A stretch of DNA of 64,000 nucleotides from Thermaurantimonas sp046299575 (GTDB lineage Bacteria > Bacteroidota > Bacteroidia > Flavobacteriales > Schleiferiaceae), in assembly GCF_046299575.1 (NCBI RefSeq), contig NZ_JBKBHX010000006.1:124001-188000 (forward strand). The letters run 5' to 3'. This document shows, one piece after another, positions 33,283 to 43,430 of the stretch. The notes beneath the pieces are model-generated. The model worked only from the letters and a program-made list of their open reading frames with translations, had not been told where the DNA came from and ran no database searches. Within the stretch, counting starts at the first letter, position 1; each line of letters begins with the position of its first letter. A program made the translations under genes and the position numbers.

Positions 33283-33821
33283 TTTATTCGATTAATAAGT
33301 TTTTTATTCTCTGATTTTTTTTCTTGAAGAGCCACCACTTCAAGCGCGTTTTTATCGACCACAGCCGTAAACTCCAGTCCTGCACTGTAGAGGCGAATGC
33401 TCACCATGTTTTTGTTTACCTGAATTACCTCGCCTTCATGCGACACCAGTGGTCCCTCGATGATCTTTGCCTTAGCTCCTACAGGTATCTCTTTTACTTC
33501 GATTACAGCATGCTGAAATTCAGCGAGAAAAGATTTAAGGCGATCCATTTCCACATCGCGCACAATTGCAGGCTTTTTAAGCCAATACACAAAATTGAGA
33601 ACACCAGGTGTCTGCAGTACTTGGATGCGTTCATTCTCTTCCACGCGCACAAATACATAGGATCGTATTATTACCTCATCTACGTATTTTCGCCTATCGC
33701 TCCATTGTTTGAGCACTCTGCGAATCGGACAGTAATTTTCGATACTTTGTCGGGTGAGCAAATCGGCGACCTTCTTCTCATTTCTGGGTTTTGTGTAAAC
33801 GATCATCCATTGCTTACCCAT
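33279..33821 (-). CDS. NusG-like transcription antiterminator (UpxY/LoaP type)
   Basis: Taking the ATG at residue 11 of the open frame (MGKQWMIVYTKPRNEKKVA) gives 180 aa. The NGN domain occupies about 1-105 (ENYCPIRRVLKQWSDRRKYVDEVIIRSYVFVRV), followed by a KOW-like domain (IPVGAKAKIIEGPLVSHEGEVIQV). UpxY-type paralogues of NusG act on long polysaccharide operons. Here it heads a group with purE instead, so its target may be elsewhere in the genome. The general NusG would normally sit near secE/rplK, not here. Confidence 0.85.
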   Translation of the reverse strand: MGKQWMIVYTKPRNEKKVADLLTRQSIENYCPIRRVLKQWSDRRKYVDEVIIRSYVFVRVEENERIQVLQTPGVLNFVYWLKKPAIVRDVEMDRLKSFLAEFQHAVIEVKEIPVGAKAKIIEGPLVSHEGEVIQVNKNMVSIRLYSAGLEFTAVVDKNALEVVALQEKKSENKKLINRIK

Positions 33822-33907
33822 AAAAAGTGTTTTACGTTGTTTAGCTTGCAAAGTAAAAACGCTCTGATATAAAGCCGATCATGATGTGAAAAAATTATTT
33901 CAAAATT

Positions 33908-33952
33908 TTTGTACTATGTATAGCATAGTACATTCTTTTATTTATATCTTTG
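33908..33952 (+). promoter_or_regulatory. Palindromic operator and promoter of padR
   Basis: A perfect 8-bp inverted repeat GTACTATG-N5-CATAGTAC (33911-33931) contains the ATGT...(A)CAT-type half-sites known for PadR proteins. Fourteen bases later TATCTTTG (33945-33952) matches the TAnnTTTG -7 consensus. The GTG start of padR is at 33975. This fits autorepression by PadR; it is inferred from the palindrome and its position. Confidence 0.6.
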
Positions 33953-33974
33953 TTTAATAAACATCATCTGTAAA

Positions 33975-34307
33975 GTGAATGAATTAAAGGAGCAAGTCAA
34001 CGCACAAATGCGCAAAGGCGTTCTTGAACTCTGTGTATTAGCTATTCTAAATCAAAGCGATGCATATTCAAATGATATAATTGAGGCATTAAAAAAGCAC
34101 GAAATTATCCTGGTAGAAGGCACGTTATATCCCCTACTTACGCGCATGAAAAACCAGGGACATCTCACCTATCGATGGGAAGAAAGCAACCAAGGCCCAC
34201 CGCGTAAATACTATTCGATTACTCAAGCGGGAAAAGAATATTTCAATACATTAAGAACCATATGGATTGATTTTTCTTCTTCTATCAACAAACTTTTGCA
34301 ACAATGA
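33975..34307 (+). CDS. PadR family transcriptional regulator
   Basis: The 110-aa protein from a GTG start has the PadR winged helix (RKGVLELCVLAILNQSDAYS, then ILVEGTLYPLLTRMKNQGHL) and the short C-terminal dimer helix of subfamily 2. It overlaps the start of the following PspC-domain gene by 4 bp. This padR-pspC pair is a frequent Bacteroidota arrangement in which PadR represses the pair under an unknown signal; the palindromic site upstream agrees with this. Confidence 0.92.
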   Translation: MNELKEQVNAQMRKGVLELCVLAILNQSDAYSNDIIEALKKHEIILVEGTLYPLLTRMKNQGHLTYRWEESNQGPPRKYYSITQAGKEYFNTLRTIWIDFSSSINKLLQQ

Positions 34308-35815
34308 AAAAAGCAATATCAGTACAGGTAGCCCGTGTACCATTTACTATGAGCTCAGAAGCTTTTGAAACTCTGGCGTTGTATTTAGAAAATATCAAGA
34401 AAGTCATTCATCCTGATTATCGGGAAGAAACGCTGAATGATATTGAATTGAGAATTGCAGAGTTGTTAAATCAAAAAAAGCAAAATAATCATATCATTGA
34501 AAAAGAACTCATTGACGAAATTGTACAAATTATAGGAAAACCAGAAGAATTTTTAGATCATAAAGAAACCTCAAATACCTCTTCAGAACTTTATAAATTT
34601 GATAAGAAACTTTTTAGAGATCCCGACAATAACATTTTGGGAGGAGTTGCTGCCGGATTCTCTCATTATTTTTCTGTTCATAAAATCGTTTTTAGGCTTT
34701 TTTTCATAGTTCTAACTTTTTATCAAGGTATTGGGATTTTATTATACCTTTTCTTTTGGGTTATTTTACCAAAAGCAAAAACATATGTAGAAAAAATGAT
34801 TATGAAGGGCGAGGAGATTCCATCTCAATATTTAGATCAAGTAATAATTGACAAATACAATTCCAAAAAATTTTTAGATTCGAGAGCTTTACATAACAAA
34901 TTATTTGAAAAATTACTTGATTTTATAGGAAGTATTTTGATTTATACCAAAAATTTTTTGGTAAATTTACTTTCCCGTAGCTCACTGGCAATTTTGTCTA
35001 TTGCAATTATATTGTTTTTAATAATTACCTTTTTAGCTAGTTATGAAATTCTAACAGATAGCATAACAATCAATAATGTTAAAATTACAAAGGAAAATGC
35101 ATTAAACTATATTTTATTAATCTTCCCTTCTACCCTTTATGCAGGTTTATTTTTTATAAGTATTATTACTTTAATTGTAAGTCTATTAGCTGTATTGAAA
35201 ATAGGATATAGAAATTTGACTAAGAAGAATGGTATAAAACGGGCTAAAAGTCTTTATCTTGCACTTTTAGCATTATTACTTTCTTTTGTTATAACAAGAG
35301 TTTTAATATATTTTATTGAAAAAAATTTTTCTGTGCAAACTTCTTTTATACTTCAATCGGATAATTTTTCAATATCAGAAGGTGAAATTTTACATGTTGT
35401 ACCAAATAATATATTCGCATTTGATGTTCTTCCTATTGTATTAAAAGGAGATTCAGTATATTCATCAAATATTGATTTTGTTTTTATTAAAAGTCAAACA
35501 GATAAAGCGATGTTTACTGTAAAAGCTGAAGCTAAAGGAGCGAATGAATTGGAGGCTTTTAAAAACATTCAAGGCGTCAGATATCAAGTATATAAAGAAG
35601 GCAATAGAATAAATGTTTTTTCCTATTTTTCATATCCAAAATACATTGGATTTAGAGATCAAAAAATAATTATTGAAATTCACCTTCCTGTAAATCAAAT
35701 AATATATTTACCCGAAAATTTCTCAGGTCATTATGATGTTTTTGAAGATGAAGAATCAGAAGACTTATTACCAGGATATTATAAAATGACAGAAGAAGGA
35801 CTAATTAAATTATAG
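34304..35815 (+). CDS. PspC-domain multi-pass membrane protein
   Basis: The 503-aa protein has an N-terminal helical region (1-95), then a PspC domain at about 105-165 (LFRDPDNNILGGVAAGFSHYF and the hydrophobic VFRLFFIVLTFYQGIGILLYLFFWVILP). Further membrane segments follow near 225-255, 265-300 and 315-340, and then a C-terminal extracytoplasmic beta-rich domain (about 360-503). PspC-like proteins take part in membrane stress response. It is translationally coupled to padR. Base composition is lower in GC than in the flanking core genes, shared with the kinase downstream. Confidence 0.85.
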   Translation: MKKAISVQVARVPFTMSSEAFETLALYLENIKKVIHPDYREETLNDIELRIAELLNQKKQNNHIIEKELIDEIVQIIGKPEEFLDHKETSNTSSELYKFDKKLFRDPDNNILGGVAAGFSHYFSVHKIVFRLFFIVLTFYQGIGILLYLFFWVILPKAKTYVEKMIMKGEEIPSQYLDQVIIDKYNSKKFLDSRALHNKLFEKLLDFIGSILIYTKNFLVNLLSRSSLAILSIAIILFLIITFLASYEILTDSITINNVKITKENALNYILLIFPSTLYAGLFFISIITLIVSLLAVLKIGYRNLTKKNGIKRAKSLYLALLALLLSFVITRVLIYFIEKNFSVQTSFILQSDNFSISEGEILHVVPNNIFAFDVLPIVLKGDSVYSSNIDFVFIKSQTDKAMFTVKAEAKGANELEAFKNIQGVRYQVYKEGNRINVFSYFSYPKYIGFRDQKIIIEIHLPVNQIIYLPENFSGHYDVFEDEESEDLLPGYYKMTEEGLIKL

Positions 35816-35858
35816 AGTTCCTTACCAACATATGTTCTGAAAGTGTGAATTTCTATAT

Positions 35859-38800
35859 TTGTCAAAAATCTCAAATGTGAGAAAATTTTTTATTTTTTTA
35901 ATTATATTTCTACATTCCATATTTATTTATTCCAATCCAAAGCCTTTATTTAAAACATTTGGCCCTACTATTACCAAAGGAAGTGGAATAAACTGGCAAG
36001 TAACCCAAACTAAAGAAGGATTAATAATTGTTGCATCTTCAGCAGGAGTTAAAATCTTTGACGGTTACAACTGGGAAATTGTAAAAAACAGGCTCAACTC
36101 AGAAGTATATTCAATACATTACAATCCTGAAGATTGCAATATCTATGTAGGGGGATTAGAAGACTTCGGTTATATTGAGCTTGACAATTCAAATAAATGG
36201 ACATATATCTCCTTATTCAATCTTTTACCGCTCTCCCAAACTTCATTCGGAAAAATATGGCAAACGATTATTACTGAAAATGTTTACTTTATAAGTGAAA
36301 AATTTATTTTTGAATACGATCAAATGAAAATCACTATTCATCAACCTGAGAACAATACATTTTACAAAGCTTTTGTGTATAAAAATACTTTTTTCGTTCA
36401 GGAGGAAGGTGTGGGCCTTTTTGCAATCGTTGGTGGAAAGAAAAAATTCATAAAAAACAGTAATATTTTTAACGACAAATTAATTGAATTTATACTTCCA
36501 ACAACACAAGGTGCTAAAGTTTTTTTTAGCGATGGTGTAGTTGCACAATGCAAAATAGAAAACAATGAAGTAAAAGACGTAATATTTGAAAGCAATCAGG
36601 TTTCAAAATACATTAAAAATGGTTCTCTTAGAAAAATTCTTCATCTGTTTGACGGAAATTATGCATTTGCATTGGGAAATGCAGGTGTTGTCATTACAGA
36701 TTCCTCTTTTCACATCAAATGCATTTATAACCAAGAAAATAAAATAATAAATGAGTTTGTAAACGATATATATGAAGATTATTTTGGAAATCTTTGGACA
36801 GCGGAAGAATATTTAATCCGATTTATCAATTATGGATCACCCTACAGTATTTATACAAACTCAGATGGCATATTTGGCGTAATACATTCATTTGTTGATC
36901 TCAAAAATGCAGTTTACTTATCGGATCAATACAACATTTATATTTTTGAAAACAGCGAACTAAAAAAAATTCATCAAATAAACGAGATTATCCGAAAAAT
37001 TTATAAAATAGATGAAAATTCATTCTTTGTATTAACAAATAAGGCTATTTATATATTTGAAAAACAAAAGTTCACTAAGTTGTTTGAATTTTCCGAGGGA
37101 AAAAACATTTTCACCTTCGATAATGCCAACAAAATTTTTGGAGTTTATAATAATCATTTAATTTTAATTTTTTCGATAAAATTCTCAAAAGTTTCTTTTG
37201 AATTTCTGAAAACCTTAGACCAGGTAGAAATAAGTGACATTGTAGTCGATACAAATAAAAGGATATGGTTTTCTACTACATCAAGTGGAGTAGGATTTTT
37301 ATTTGAGGGAAAAATAAAATTTTATGATACAAAATCAGGATTACCTTCCTACTTCAATAATCGAATAGTATATGTAAACAATCAGATATATATACTGACT
37401 CAAGAAGGTATTTTTAAACCAGATAAATACTTAAATAATTTAAGAAGAACTTCGGACTTCGGCGATTATATTTCAAAACAATTCGTAACAAATATAAATC
37501 CTTCAAAATTTGGATTATTTATTAAATTAACAAACGAAAAAAATCAAAATGAATTTTACTTAATTAATTCGTCTCTCACAATAGATAGTGATTTTAATAA
37601 AATTTTTAAATACTTGCCGGAGAGAGGATTTGCCGGATGGCATTTAACACATGACGATAAACTTTTGATTTCTTTTATTGAAGGACTTTATGTACTTGAT
37701 TTAAATAAATCCCATAGACTGTATCAACCGCTTGAGATTACCGTTCAACAAATGTTGTACAATCAAAAAGGATACTACGATGAAAAACGAAATAGAATAG
37801 TACTAAATTACGATTATGGTCCTTTGCAAATATTTATCACGTCTCCTTATTACGAGGGTCAAGATAAGATTACATATTTCTATCGAATAAAGAATGGCAA
37901 CAACGAATGGCAAGAATTAAAAAATAGCAATATTATTGTGATACCGCAATTACATTTTGGTAATTACGAAATTCAAATTTATGCACGCAACATTTATGGA
38001 ATTAATAGTGAAATAAAATCTATACCTATACATGTCAAAACACCCTGGTATTTAAATCTTTATTTTATTATTTTCTTAGTTATTTTAATTGTAATTATAC
38101 TTTTATATATCCAAAAACTTAGAGAAAGTTATCTTGCAAAAAAGAACAAAGAACTCGAAGAATTAATACAACTCAGAACGAAGGAATTAATCGATGAAAA
38201 GAAGGAACTTGAGCGTTCAAAGGAAGAATTATATGAATTATCAAAACAGCGCAATCAATTGCTCGGTGTATATGCTCATGACCTAAAAAATCCTCTAAGT
38301 GCAATAGATGGCATAAAAGAGTTGATGGAGGTAACTATTTCTACTACCGATCTCGATGAAAGTATAAAGAAGGAGTTGATGGAATACCTGTCGATGATTA
38401 AGAGCTCTACGACTCAGATGATGAGCATCATCCAAGACATTTTAAGCAGCGTTCGTCAAGACTCATTTAAACAAAAAATTGACAAAAAAATCGTAGATAT
38501 CATTGAAATATTGAGTGAGCATTACTCTTTAATGAACAATTATGCTCGTCAAAAAAATATTCAAATTCACTTTCAACCTAAAGGCAAATATTTGGTAAAT
38601 GTGGATGAAAGAAAAATAGGAGAAGTTTTTCAAAATTTGCTTTCGAATGCAATTAAATATAGCAATGAAAATTCCACTGTTGAAATAGGTATCAACACTG
38701 AGATTAGAAACGGTAAAGAATTCGTAAAAATTAGTATCAAAGATCAGGGACCTGGCTTTACTGAAGAAGATAAGAAAAAAATGTTTGGGCTTTTTCAACG

Positions 38801-38963
38801 TCTCTCTGCTAAGCCCACAAAAGGAGAAAGTTCTACGGGTTTAGGTTTATATATTGTAAAAAATTATACGGAACTAAATGATGGATTTGTAGAGCTCGAA
38901 AGCACTTACGGCGAAGGATCTACCTTTCATATTTACTTACCTCTGGTAGAAAAAATTGTTTAA
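35859..38963 (+). CDS. Sensor histidine kinase with propeller and Y_Y_Y domains
   Basis: The 1034-aa frame starts at TTG 35859; GTG at 35877 (RKFFIFLIIFLHS) is an equally likely start. A signal peptide leads into a periplasmic two-component-regulator beta-propeller (about 30-600, with NLWTAEEYLIRF and RIWFSTTSSGVGFL-type blades). A Y_Y_Y domain (660-725), one membrane helix (about 729-750) and a coiled coil follow. HisKA has phospho-acceptor H807 in AHDLKNPLSAID, and HATPase has NLLSNAIKYS, DQGPGF and TGLGLYIVKNY. There is no receiver or AraC domain, so it is not a full hybrid system and its response regulator is not in the window. It follows the pspC gene by 43 bp. Confidence 0.9.
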   Translation: MSKISNVRKFFIFLIIFLHSIFIYSNPKPLFKTFGPTITKGSGINWQVTQTKEGLIIVASSAGVKIFDGYNWEIVKNRLNSEVYSIHYNPEDCNIYVGGLEDFGYIELDNSNKWTYISLFNLLPLSQTSFGKIWQTIITENVYFISEKFIFEYDQMKITIHQPENNTFYKAFVYKNTFFVQEEGVGLFAIVGGKKKFIKNSNIFNDKLIEFILPTTQGAKVFFSDGVVAQCKIENNEVKDVIFESNQVSKYIKNGSLRKILHLFDGNYAFALGNAGVVITDSSFHIKCIYNQENKIINEFVNDIYEDYFGNLWTAEEYLIRFINYGSPYSIYTNSDGIFGVIHSFVDLKNAVYLSDQYNIYIFENSELKKIHQINEIIRKIYKIDENSFFVLTNKAIYIFEKQKFTKLFEFSEGKNIFTFDNANKIFGVYNNHLILIFSIKFSKVSFEFLKTLDQVEISDIVVDTNKRIWFSTTSSGVGFLFEGKIKFYDTKSGLPSYFNNRIVYVNNQIYILTQEGIFKPDKYLNNLRRTSDFGDYISKQFVTNINPSKFGLFIKLTNEKNQNEFYLINSSLTIDSDFNKIFKYLPERGFAGWHLTHDDKLLISFIEGLYVLDLNKSHRLYQPLEITVQQMLYNQKGYYDEKRNRIVLNYDYGPLQIFITSPYYEGQDKITYFYRIKNGNNEWQELKNSNIIVIPQLHFGNYEIQIYARNIYGINSEIKSIPIHVKTPWYLNLYFIIFLVILIVIILLYIQKLRESYLAKKNKELEELIQLRTKELIDEKKELERSKEELYELSKQRNQLLGVYAHDLKNPLSAIDGIKELMEVTISTTDLDESIKKELMEYLSMIKSSTTQMMSIIQDILSSVRQDSFKQKIDKKIVDIIEILSEHYSLMNNYARQKNIQIHFQPKGKYLVNVDERKIGEVFQNLLSNAIKYSNENSTVEIGINTEIRNGKEFVKISIKDQGPGFTEEDKKKMFGLFQRLSAKPTKGESSTGLGLYIVKNYTELNDGFVELESTYGEGSTFHIYLPLVEKIV

Positions 38964-38965
38964 GT

Positions 38966-39901
38966 TTAACAGAAATACATCCAAAATCCGAAGAGTATAT
39001 AAATAGTTAAAAAGACCAGGGAATCAAATTGTTTTATAGATGTTTTTCTCTTTAAATATATATAAAAATAAACAGTGATCAAGGAAAAGAAATAAGCTCC
39101 AAACATACATCGATAATTAATTGAGCTATCATCAGAATTACCCCAAAAAAACAATGGAAATACGAAAACTACTACCCAATTAAATACACCGCTTCCCATC
39201 AAATTAGATATGGCGACAGATGAAATATTTTTTCGAATTAAATAAATGGTAAGTAAAAATTCCGGAATGCTTGTAATACTACCTATGAGTAGAGCACTTG
39301 TTAGCACATCTTTTCCGCCAAACACGAATGAAACAGCCTGGCCTGATTCTACAAGAAAAATACTGCCAAAAAACGTCAATAATACTCCATAAAGAAGTGA
39401 TGAAACGGGATGTGTTTTAATAAAGGACGATGCAGGAAGTTGCCTTTCATTTAAATTCCTTAGAACACTTTTACGAACTAAATAACCAAAGAGAATAAAA
39501 AGAATGAAAAAAATTATGAAAGTAACGGGATGAATTTTTGATGTATATATGAAATTCAAAAACAGTATAAAACCAAATAAAATCTGCACCCATAGATCTT
39601 CTTCACGATGAAATCCTGAAACCCTCACAGGATATCGCCATACTACCAGACCTAGCAACAGTGTGAAATTAAAAACATTACTGCCGATTACTAGAGGAAA
39701 TGGCACAGACGTATAGTGAAAATATATGCTGTATAAAACACAAAAAATTTCTGGTAATGATGTAAATGCCGACAATATTAAAAAGCCCACTGCAGCAGGC
39801 TGATGGCGAAAAAAAACTGAAATGTGAATCGTAAACCTAAATAAAAAAAAATATCCTGATCCGATGAGAATAACAGCAGGAATCAGGAGTAATTCGATCA
39901 T
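38966..39901 (-). CDS. Sodium/calcium exchanger family membrane protein
   Basis: The 311-aa protein has about ten membrane helices arranged as two inverted halves with the CaCA alpha-repeat motifs SAFTSLPEI...VIGSNVFNFTLLLG (first) and GSITSIPEFLLT...NLMGSGVFNWVVVF (second). It should exchange Na+ or H+ against Ca2+ or another cation across the inner membrane. It begins 1 bp after the tatA stop, so the two genes share a transcript. It converges on the kinase gene with a 2-bp gap. Confidence 0.85.
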   Translation of the reverse strand: MIELLLIPAVILIGSGYFFLFRFTIHISVFFRHQPAAVGFLILSAFTSLPEIFCVLYSIYFHYTSVPFPLVIGSNVFNFTLLLGLVVWRYPVRVSGFHREEDLWVQILFGFILFLNFIYTSKIHPVTFIIFFILFILFGYLVRKSVLRNLNERQLPASSFIKTHPVSSLLYGVLLTFFGSIFLVESGQAVSFVFGGKDVLTSALLIGSITSIPEFLLTIYLIRKNISSVAISNLMGSGVFNWVVVFVFPLFFWGNSDDSSINYRCMFGAYFFSLITVYFYIYLKRKTSIKQFDSLVFLTIYILFGFWMYFC

Positions 39902-39902
39902 A

Positions 39903-40163
39903 CTAACGCTTTCGGCTTATGGTACCTTCGATTTCTTGTTTTACTTTTTCGATTTCTTTTGTTGTATCATTAAGTTTATCTTTTTCGATTACTTCTTCAG
40001 CCGAACGAGTGATTTCATTTTTTATCTCCTGAGTAGCTCTGCGAATTTCATAAATACCTCTCCCTAAACTGCGAGCAATTTCTGGAATGGAATCAGCACC
40101 GAAAAAAAGCAGAACAAACAGTAGAATGAAGACAATTTCACCAAATCCTATAAAAAGAAGCAC
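39903..40163 (-). CDS. tatA: Twin-arginine translocase subunit TatA/TatB
   Basis: The 86-aa protein has an N-terminal membrane helix and the hinge FFGADSIPEIARSLGRGI (FGxxxxPxxxxxxG motif), followed by a charged amphipathic helix and tail. It forms the protein-conducting part of the Tat system for folded proteins. A tatC gene is not in the window. It lies upstream of the CaCA exchanger gene and downstream of the secDF terminator. Confidence 0.92.
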   Translation of the reverse strand: MLLFIGFGEIVFILLFVLLFFGADSIPEIARSLGRGIYEIRRATQEIKNEITRSAEEVIEKDKLNDTTKEIEKVKQEIEGTISRKR

Positions 40164-40206
40164 TTTTTAAAACGCTTTATGATGAGCAAAGATATAGCCA
40201 ATAAAT

Positions 40207-40234
40207 AAAAAAGCCGGTTTTCATCCGGCTTTTT
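40207..40234 (-). terminator. Intrinsic terminator of secDF
   Basis: AAGCCGG (40211-40217) pairs with CCGGCTT (40225-40231), extended by A/T pairs. On the minus strand the stem is followed by TTTTTT (complement of 40207-40212). It lies 34 bp beyond the secDF stop. Confidence 0.85.
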
Positions 40235-40267
40235 AAAAGTGCTAAATTTCACTCAAGCAAATTACAA

Positions 40268-43200
40268 CTAAACATTTGCAGCCTTGTGTGCTTCTTGCAG
40301 CTTTATACGATCCTCTTCGCTGAAGGTATCGTATACTACAGGAGTTGCGATGAACAGAGATGAGTAAGTCCCTACGATCACGCCCATCATGAGGGCAAAC
40401 ATAAACCCGCGAATTACTTCACCACCAAAAATGAAAATTATTACCAATACAAATAAAGTGGTAAGAGAGGTGTTGATCGTGCGACCTAATGTATTGTTCA
40501 CCGCTTCATTGATTACTTCGTTGATAGGTTTACGACGGCTGTGGGTTGCAAAATACTCGCGAATGCGGTCGAAGACAATAACAGTATCGTTAAGCGAATA
40601 ACCAATAACTGTAAGCAATGCCGCGATAAAAGCCTGATCGATTTCCAGCGTAAACGGAACGATGCCGTAGAGCAACGAGAAGAGTGAAATTACCACCAGT
40701 ACATCGTGGAAGGCTGCCAGAACTGCGCCAAGGCTGAATTGCCAACGGCTAAAGCGAACAAGAATATACAAGAAGATCACCAGCAATGAGAAAACCAATG
40801 CCCAAATTGCTGACTCCTTGATGTCGTCGGCTATGGTAGGACCAACCTGTCGCTCAGCCACTATACCGATTCCGCTGTCGTTATCCAGAAACTGGCTTTC
40901 AGGAACTTCAGTTGCGTAAAAAGGTTTGCAGGCCTGGTAGAGTTTGCCTTTTATTTCATTTTCTACCTCGAGTCCGGTCTGATTGATTTTGTATTTGGTG
41001 GTAACAATTACCTGATTGGCAGATCCGATGGTTTTTACGGTAGGTACAATCTTTTTTCCTGACTCATCGATAAAATATTCACCTATTGCAGTTGCCAGTT
41101 TTACTGTATTAACGGGTTGATCAAAGCGAATTTGATAAGATCGGCCACCTACAAAGTCAACGCCATAATCTAATCCTCTTGTAAACAGAGAGATGATACC
41201 TGCAACAATAATAGCTCCTGAAATAAAATAAGCGCGCTTGCGCAGAGCTAGGAAGTCAATTTTTGAATTGGTAAATATTCCTTCCGTAAACTTTGAAGAG
41301 AAAGTAATGCTTTTCTTTTTTTCTAAACGAGCCTCAAAAATCAAGCGAGTGATGAAAATGGCACAGAAAAGAGAAGTGAAAATACCGATGATCAATGTAG
41401 TAGCAAAGCCTCTGATCGGACCCGTACCAAATACATAGAGGATGATACCGGTGAGCAATGTTGTAACATTAGCGTCGATGATGGATGAGTAAGCAGCTTT
41501 GTAACCGTCAGAAATAGCCAGTTTCAATCCCTTACCGGCACGCAACTCTTCGCGAATGCGCTCGTAAATAATCACATTGGCGTCAACTGACATGCCTATG
41601 GTAAGAACTATACCGGCAATACCTGGCAAGGTTAGCACCGCACCAAGTGAGGCCAGCAGTCCAAAAATGAAGAACATGTTTACTACAAGTGCAACATTAG
41701 CAGCCACGCCTGCATTTTGGTAATAAAAGATCATGTAAATCAACACGATCACCAGCGCAATTACAAAAGACCAAATACCAGCTCTGATGGATTCTTTACC
41801 AAGAGAAGGTCCCACGACGTCAGCTTGAACGATGCGGGCAGGCGCGGCTAGTTTACCGGCTTTTAAAATGTTTGCCAAGTCTTGAGCTTCTTGGATAGTA
41901 AAATTGCCTGTGATTTGAGTACGACCACCTGGAATTTCATTTTGCACCTGCGGAAAAGAGTATACAAGATTGTCGAGCACTACTGCCACTGAGCGCTTTG
42001 GGTCTTGGCTTGCTGCTTCGCGAGTAATTTTCTGCCATTTTTGAGCACCCACGGCATTCATAGTCATGGTTACGATGGGGCGATTTCGCTCGTCAAAGTC
42101 CTGACGGGCATCGATCACCACATCGCCAGACAGATCTGGACGATCGTCGCGATTTCCTTTAATGGCTAGCAAAAACAATTGTTGTGATGACCCTTCAGGC
42201 TTAGCTGACCAAAGAAATTTCACGTATCTTTTGTCTGCCGGGAGTAATGCTCTGATTTGAGGCATTGAAAGATACTTATTTACTTTAGCTGTATCTTTTA
42301 CAAGGGCTATACCAACGATCGGACCCGGAACTGCACGGTTGTTTTGAAAATCGTAATAGGGTGCAAGTACTTCAAAGAGAGGATTGTATTGATTTTCTAC
42401 CACAGAGGTATCGCTTTCTGCTTTTGCAGTATCTGTAGTTGTCCTGGTTTGCTCGGCTTGCGCGGTAGTTTGTTCGTCATCTACGCTCTTGATATTAAGT
42501 ATATCTGAGGCTTTTTGATCTTTCTTCTCATCAATAGTAGTTGATTCCTTATCTCTTGGCACCAGTACTCTCAAGCGCTCATTGGCCTGGCTGAGAAAGT
42601 CAAGAAATTCGGAACCTTCATAAAGATTCCAGAATTCGAGCTGAGCGGTGCTTTGCAAAAGTTTTTTCACACGCTCAGGTTCTTTCACACCCGGAAGTTC
42701 GATGAGAATGCGTCCACTGTTTTCGAGCTTTTGTATGTTTGGCTGCACAACGCCAAATTGATCAATACGGGCGCGCAATACAGTAAATACATTGTCAATA
42801 GCACCTTGTACCTCACGGCGAATTTCTTCCTTAATTTTTTCATCAGGCGCATTAAAACCTACGCGGTCGTTGAGCATTTTGGTGCCAAAAAGCGTGGGGT
42901 CGGAGTAACGCAGAGATAGGCCTTTAGCCTTCATCAGTGCATCGAGCTCTGTAAAGAACAGATTGGCGTAATTGTCCTGAGTGCTTCTCAGCTTTTTGTC
43001 TGTATTGTCAAGTGCTTCGAGGATGAGAGGATTGTTTTTATCACCAGCTAAGCTGCGAATGATGTCGCGTACCTGTACCTCTAGAATAACATTCATACCT
43101 CCCTTCAGGTCGAGGCCAAGGTTCAGTTCCTTTTGCTTGACTTCGGCGTATGTATATTTTCTTATAAGAAGATTTAAAACTTTTTCAGAAGCCATTGAGT

Positions 43201-43351
43201 CGAGATAGCGCTGCTCGGCTTCTCTGTCGCCCCTGGCATATTCACGGGCTTTTCGCTCTATTCTAGAAGCTGTAAAGGTAAAAGTGAGCTGGTAAAGGCA
43301 AGCGATGGCAAAGGCTATAGCAAAGCCTTTGATAAGTCCCTTATTTTGCAT
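40268..43351 (-). CDS. secDF: Fused protein translocase subunit SecDF
   Basis: The 1027-aa protein joins SecD (about 1-670) and SecF (about 690-1010), the Bacteroidota form. Signs include LNLGLDLKGGMNVILEV with the D/G motif near residue 80, the large P1 domain with DQFGVVQPNIQKLENSGRILIELPGVKEPERV, six SecD helices (GMSVDANVIIYERIREEL), the second LDYGVDFVGGRSYQI, and SecF helices (GYSLNDTVIVFDRIRE). It uses the proton gradient to pull secreted proteins through SecYEG. A low-complexity insert rich in T/A/E lies near residues 290-320. It is transcribed alone. Confidence 0.97.
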   Translation of the reverse strand: MQNKGLIKGFAIAFAIACLYQLTFTFTASRIERKAREYARGDREAEQRYLDSMASEKVLNLLIRKYTYAEVKQKELNLGLDLKGGMNVILEVQVRDIIRSLAGDKNNPLILEALDNTDKKLRSTQDNYANLFFTELDALMKAKGLSLRYSDPTLFGTKMLNDRVGFNAPDEKIKEEIRREVQGAIDNVFTVLRARIDQFGVVQPNIQKLENSGRILIELPGVKEPERVKKLLQSTAQLEFWNLYEGSEFLDFLSQANERLRVLVPRDKESTTIDEKKDQKASDILNIKSVDDEQTTAQAEQTRTTTDTAKAESDTSVVENQYNPLFEVLAPYYDFQNNRAVPGPIVGIALVKDTAKVNKYLSMPQIRALLPADKRYVKFLWSAKPEGSSQQLFLLAIKGNRDDRPDLSGDVVIDARQDFDERNRPIVTMTMNAVGAQKWQKITREAASQDPKRSVAVVLDNLVYSFPQVQNEIPGGRTQITGNFTIQEAQDLANILKAGKLAAPARIVQADVVGPSLGKESIRAGIWSFVIALVIVLIYMIFYYQNAGVAANVALVVNMFFIFGLLASLGAVLTLPGIAGIVLTIGMSVDANVIIYERIREELRAGKGLKLAISDGYKAAYSSIIDANVTTLLTGIILYVFGTGPIRGFATTLIIGIFTSLFCAIFITRLIFEARLEKKKSITFSSKFTEGIFTNSKIDFLALRKRAYFISGAIIVAGIISLFTRGLDYGVDFVGGRSYQIRFDQPVNTVKLATAIGEYFIDESGKKIVPTVKTIGSANQVIVTTKYKINQTGLEVENEIKGKLYQACKPFYATEVPESQFLDNDSGIGIVAERQVGPTIADDIKESAIWALVFSLLVIFLYILVRFSRWQFSLGAVLAAFHDVLVVISLFSLLYGIVPFTLEIDQAFIAALLTVIGYSLNDTVIVFDRIREYFATHSRRKPINEVINEAVNNTLGRTINTSLTTLFVLVIIFIFGGEVIRGFMFALMMGVIVGTYSSLFIATPVVYDTFSEEDRIKLQEAHKAANV

Positions 43352-43430
43352 TCCTTACGATGGATTAATGAGTTTTTTAATTTGAGGCCGCAAATATAGC
43401 CGACCGTTTCTAATTCAAAAGTCCTGAGTT

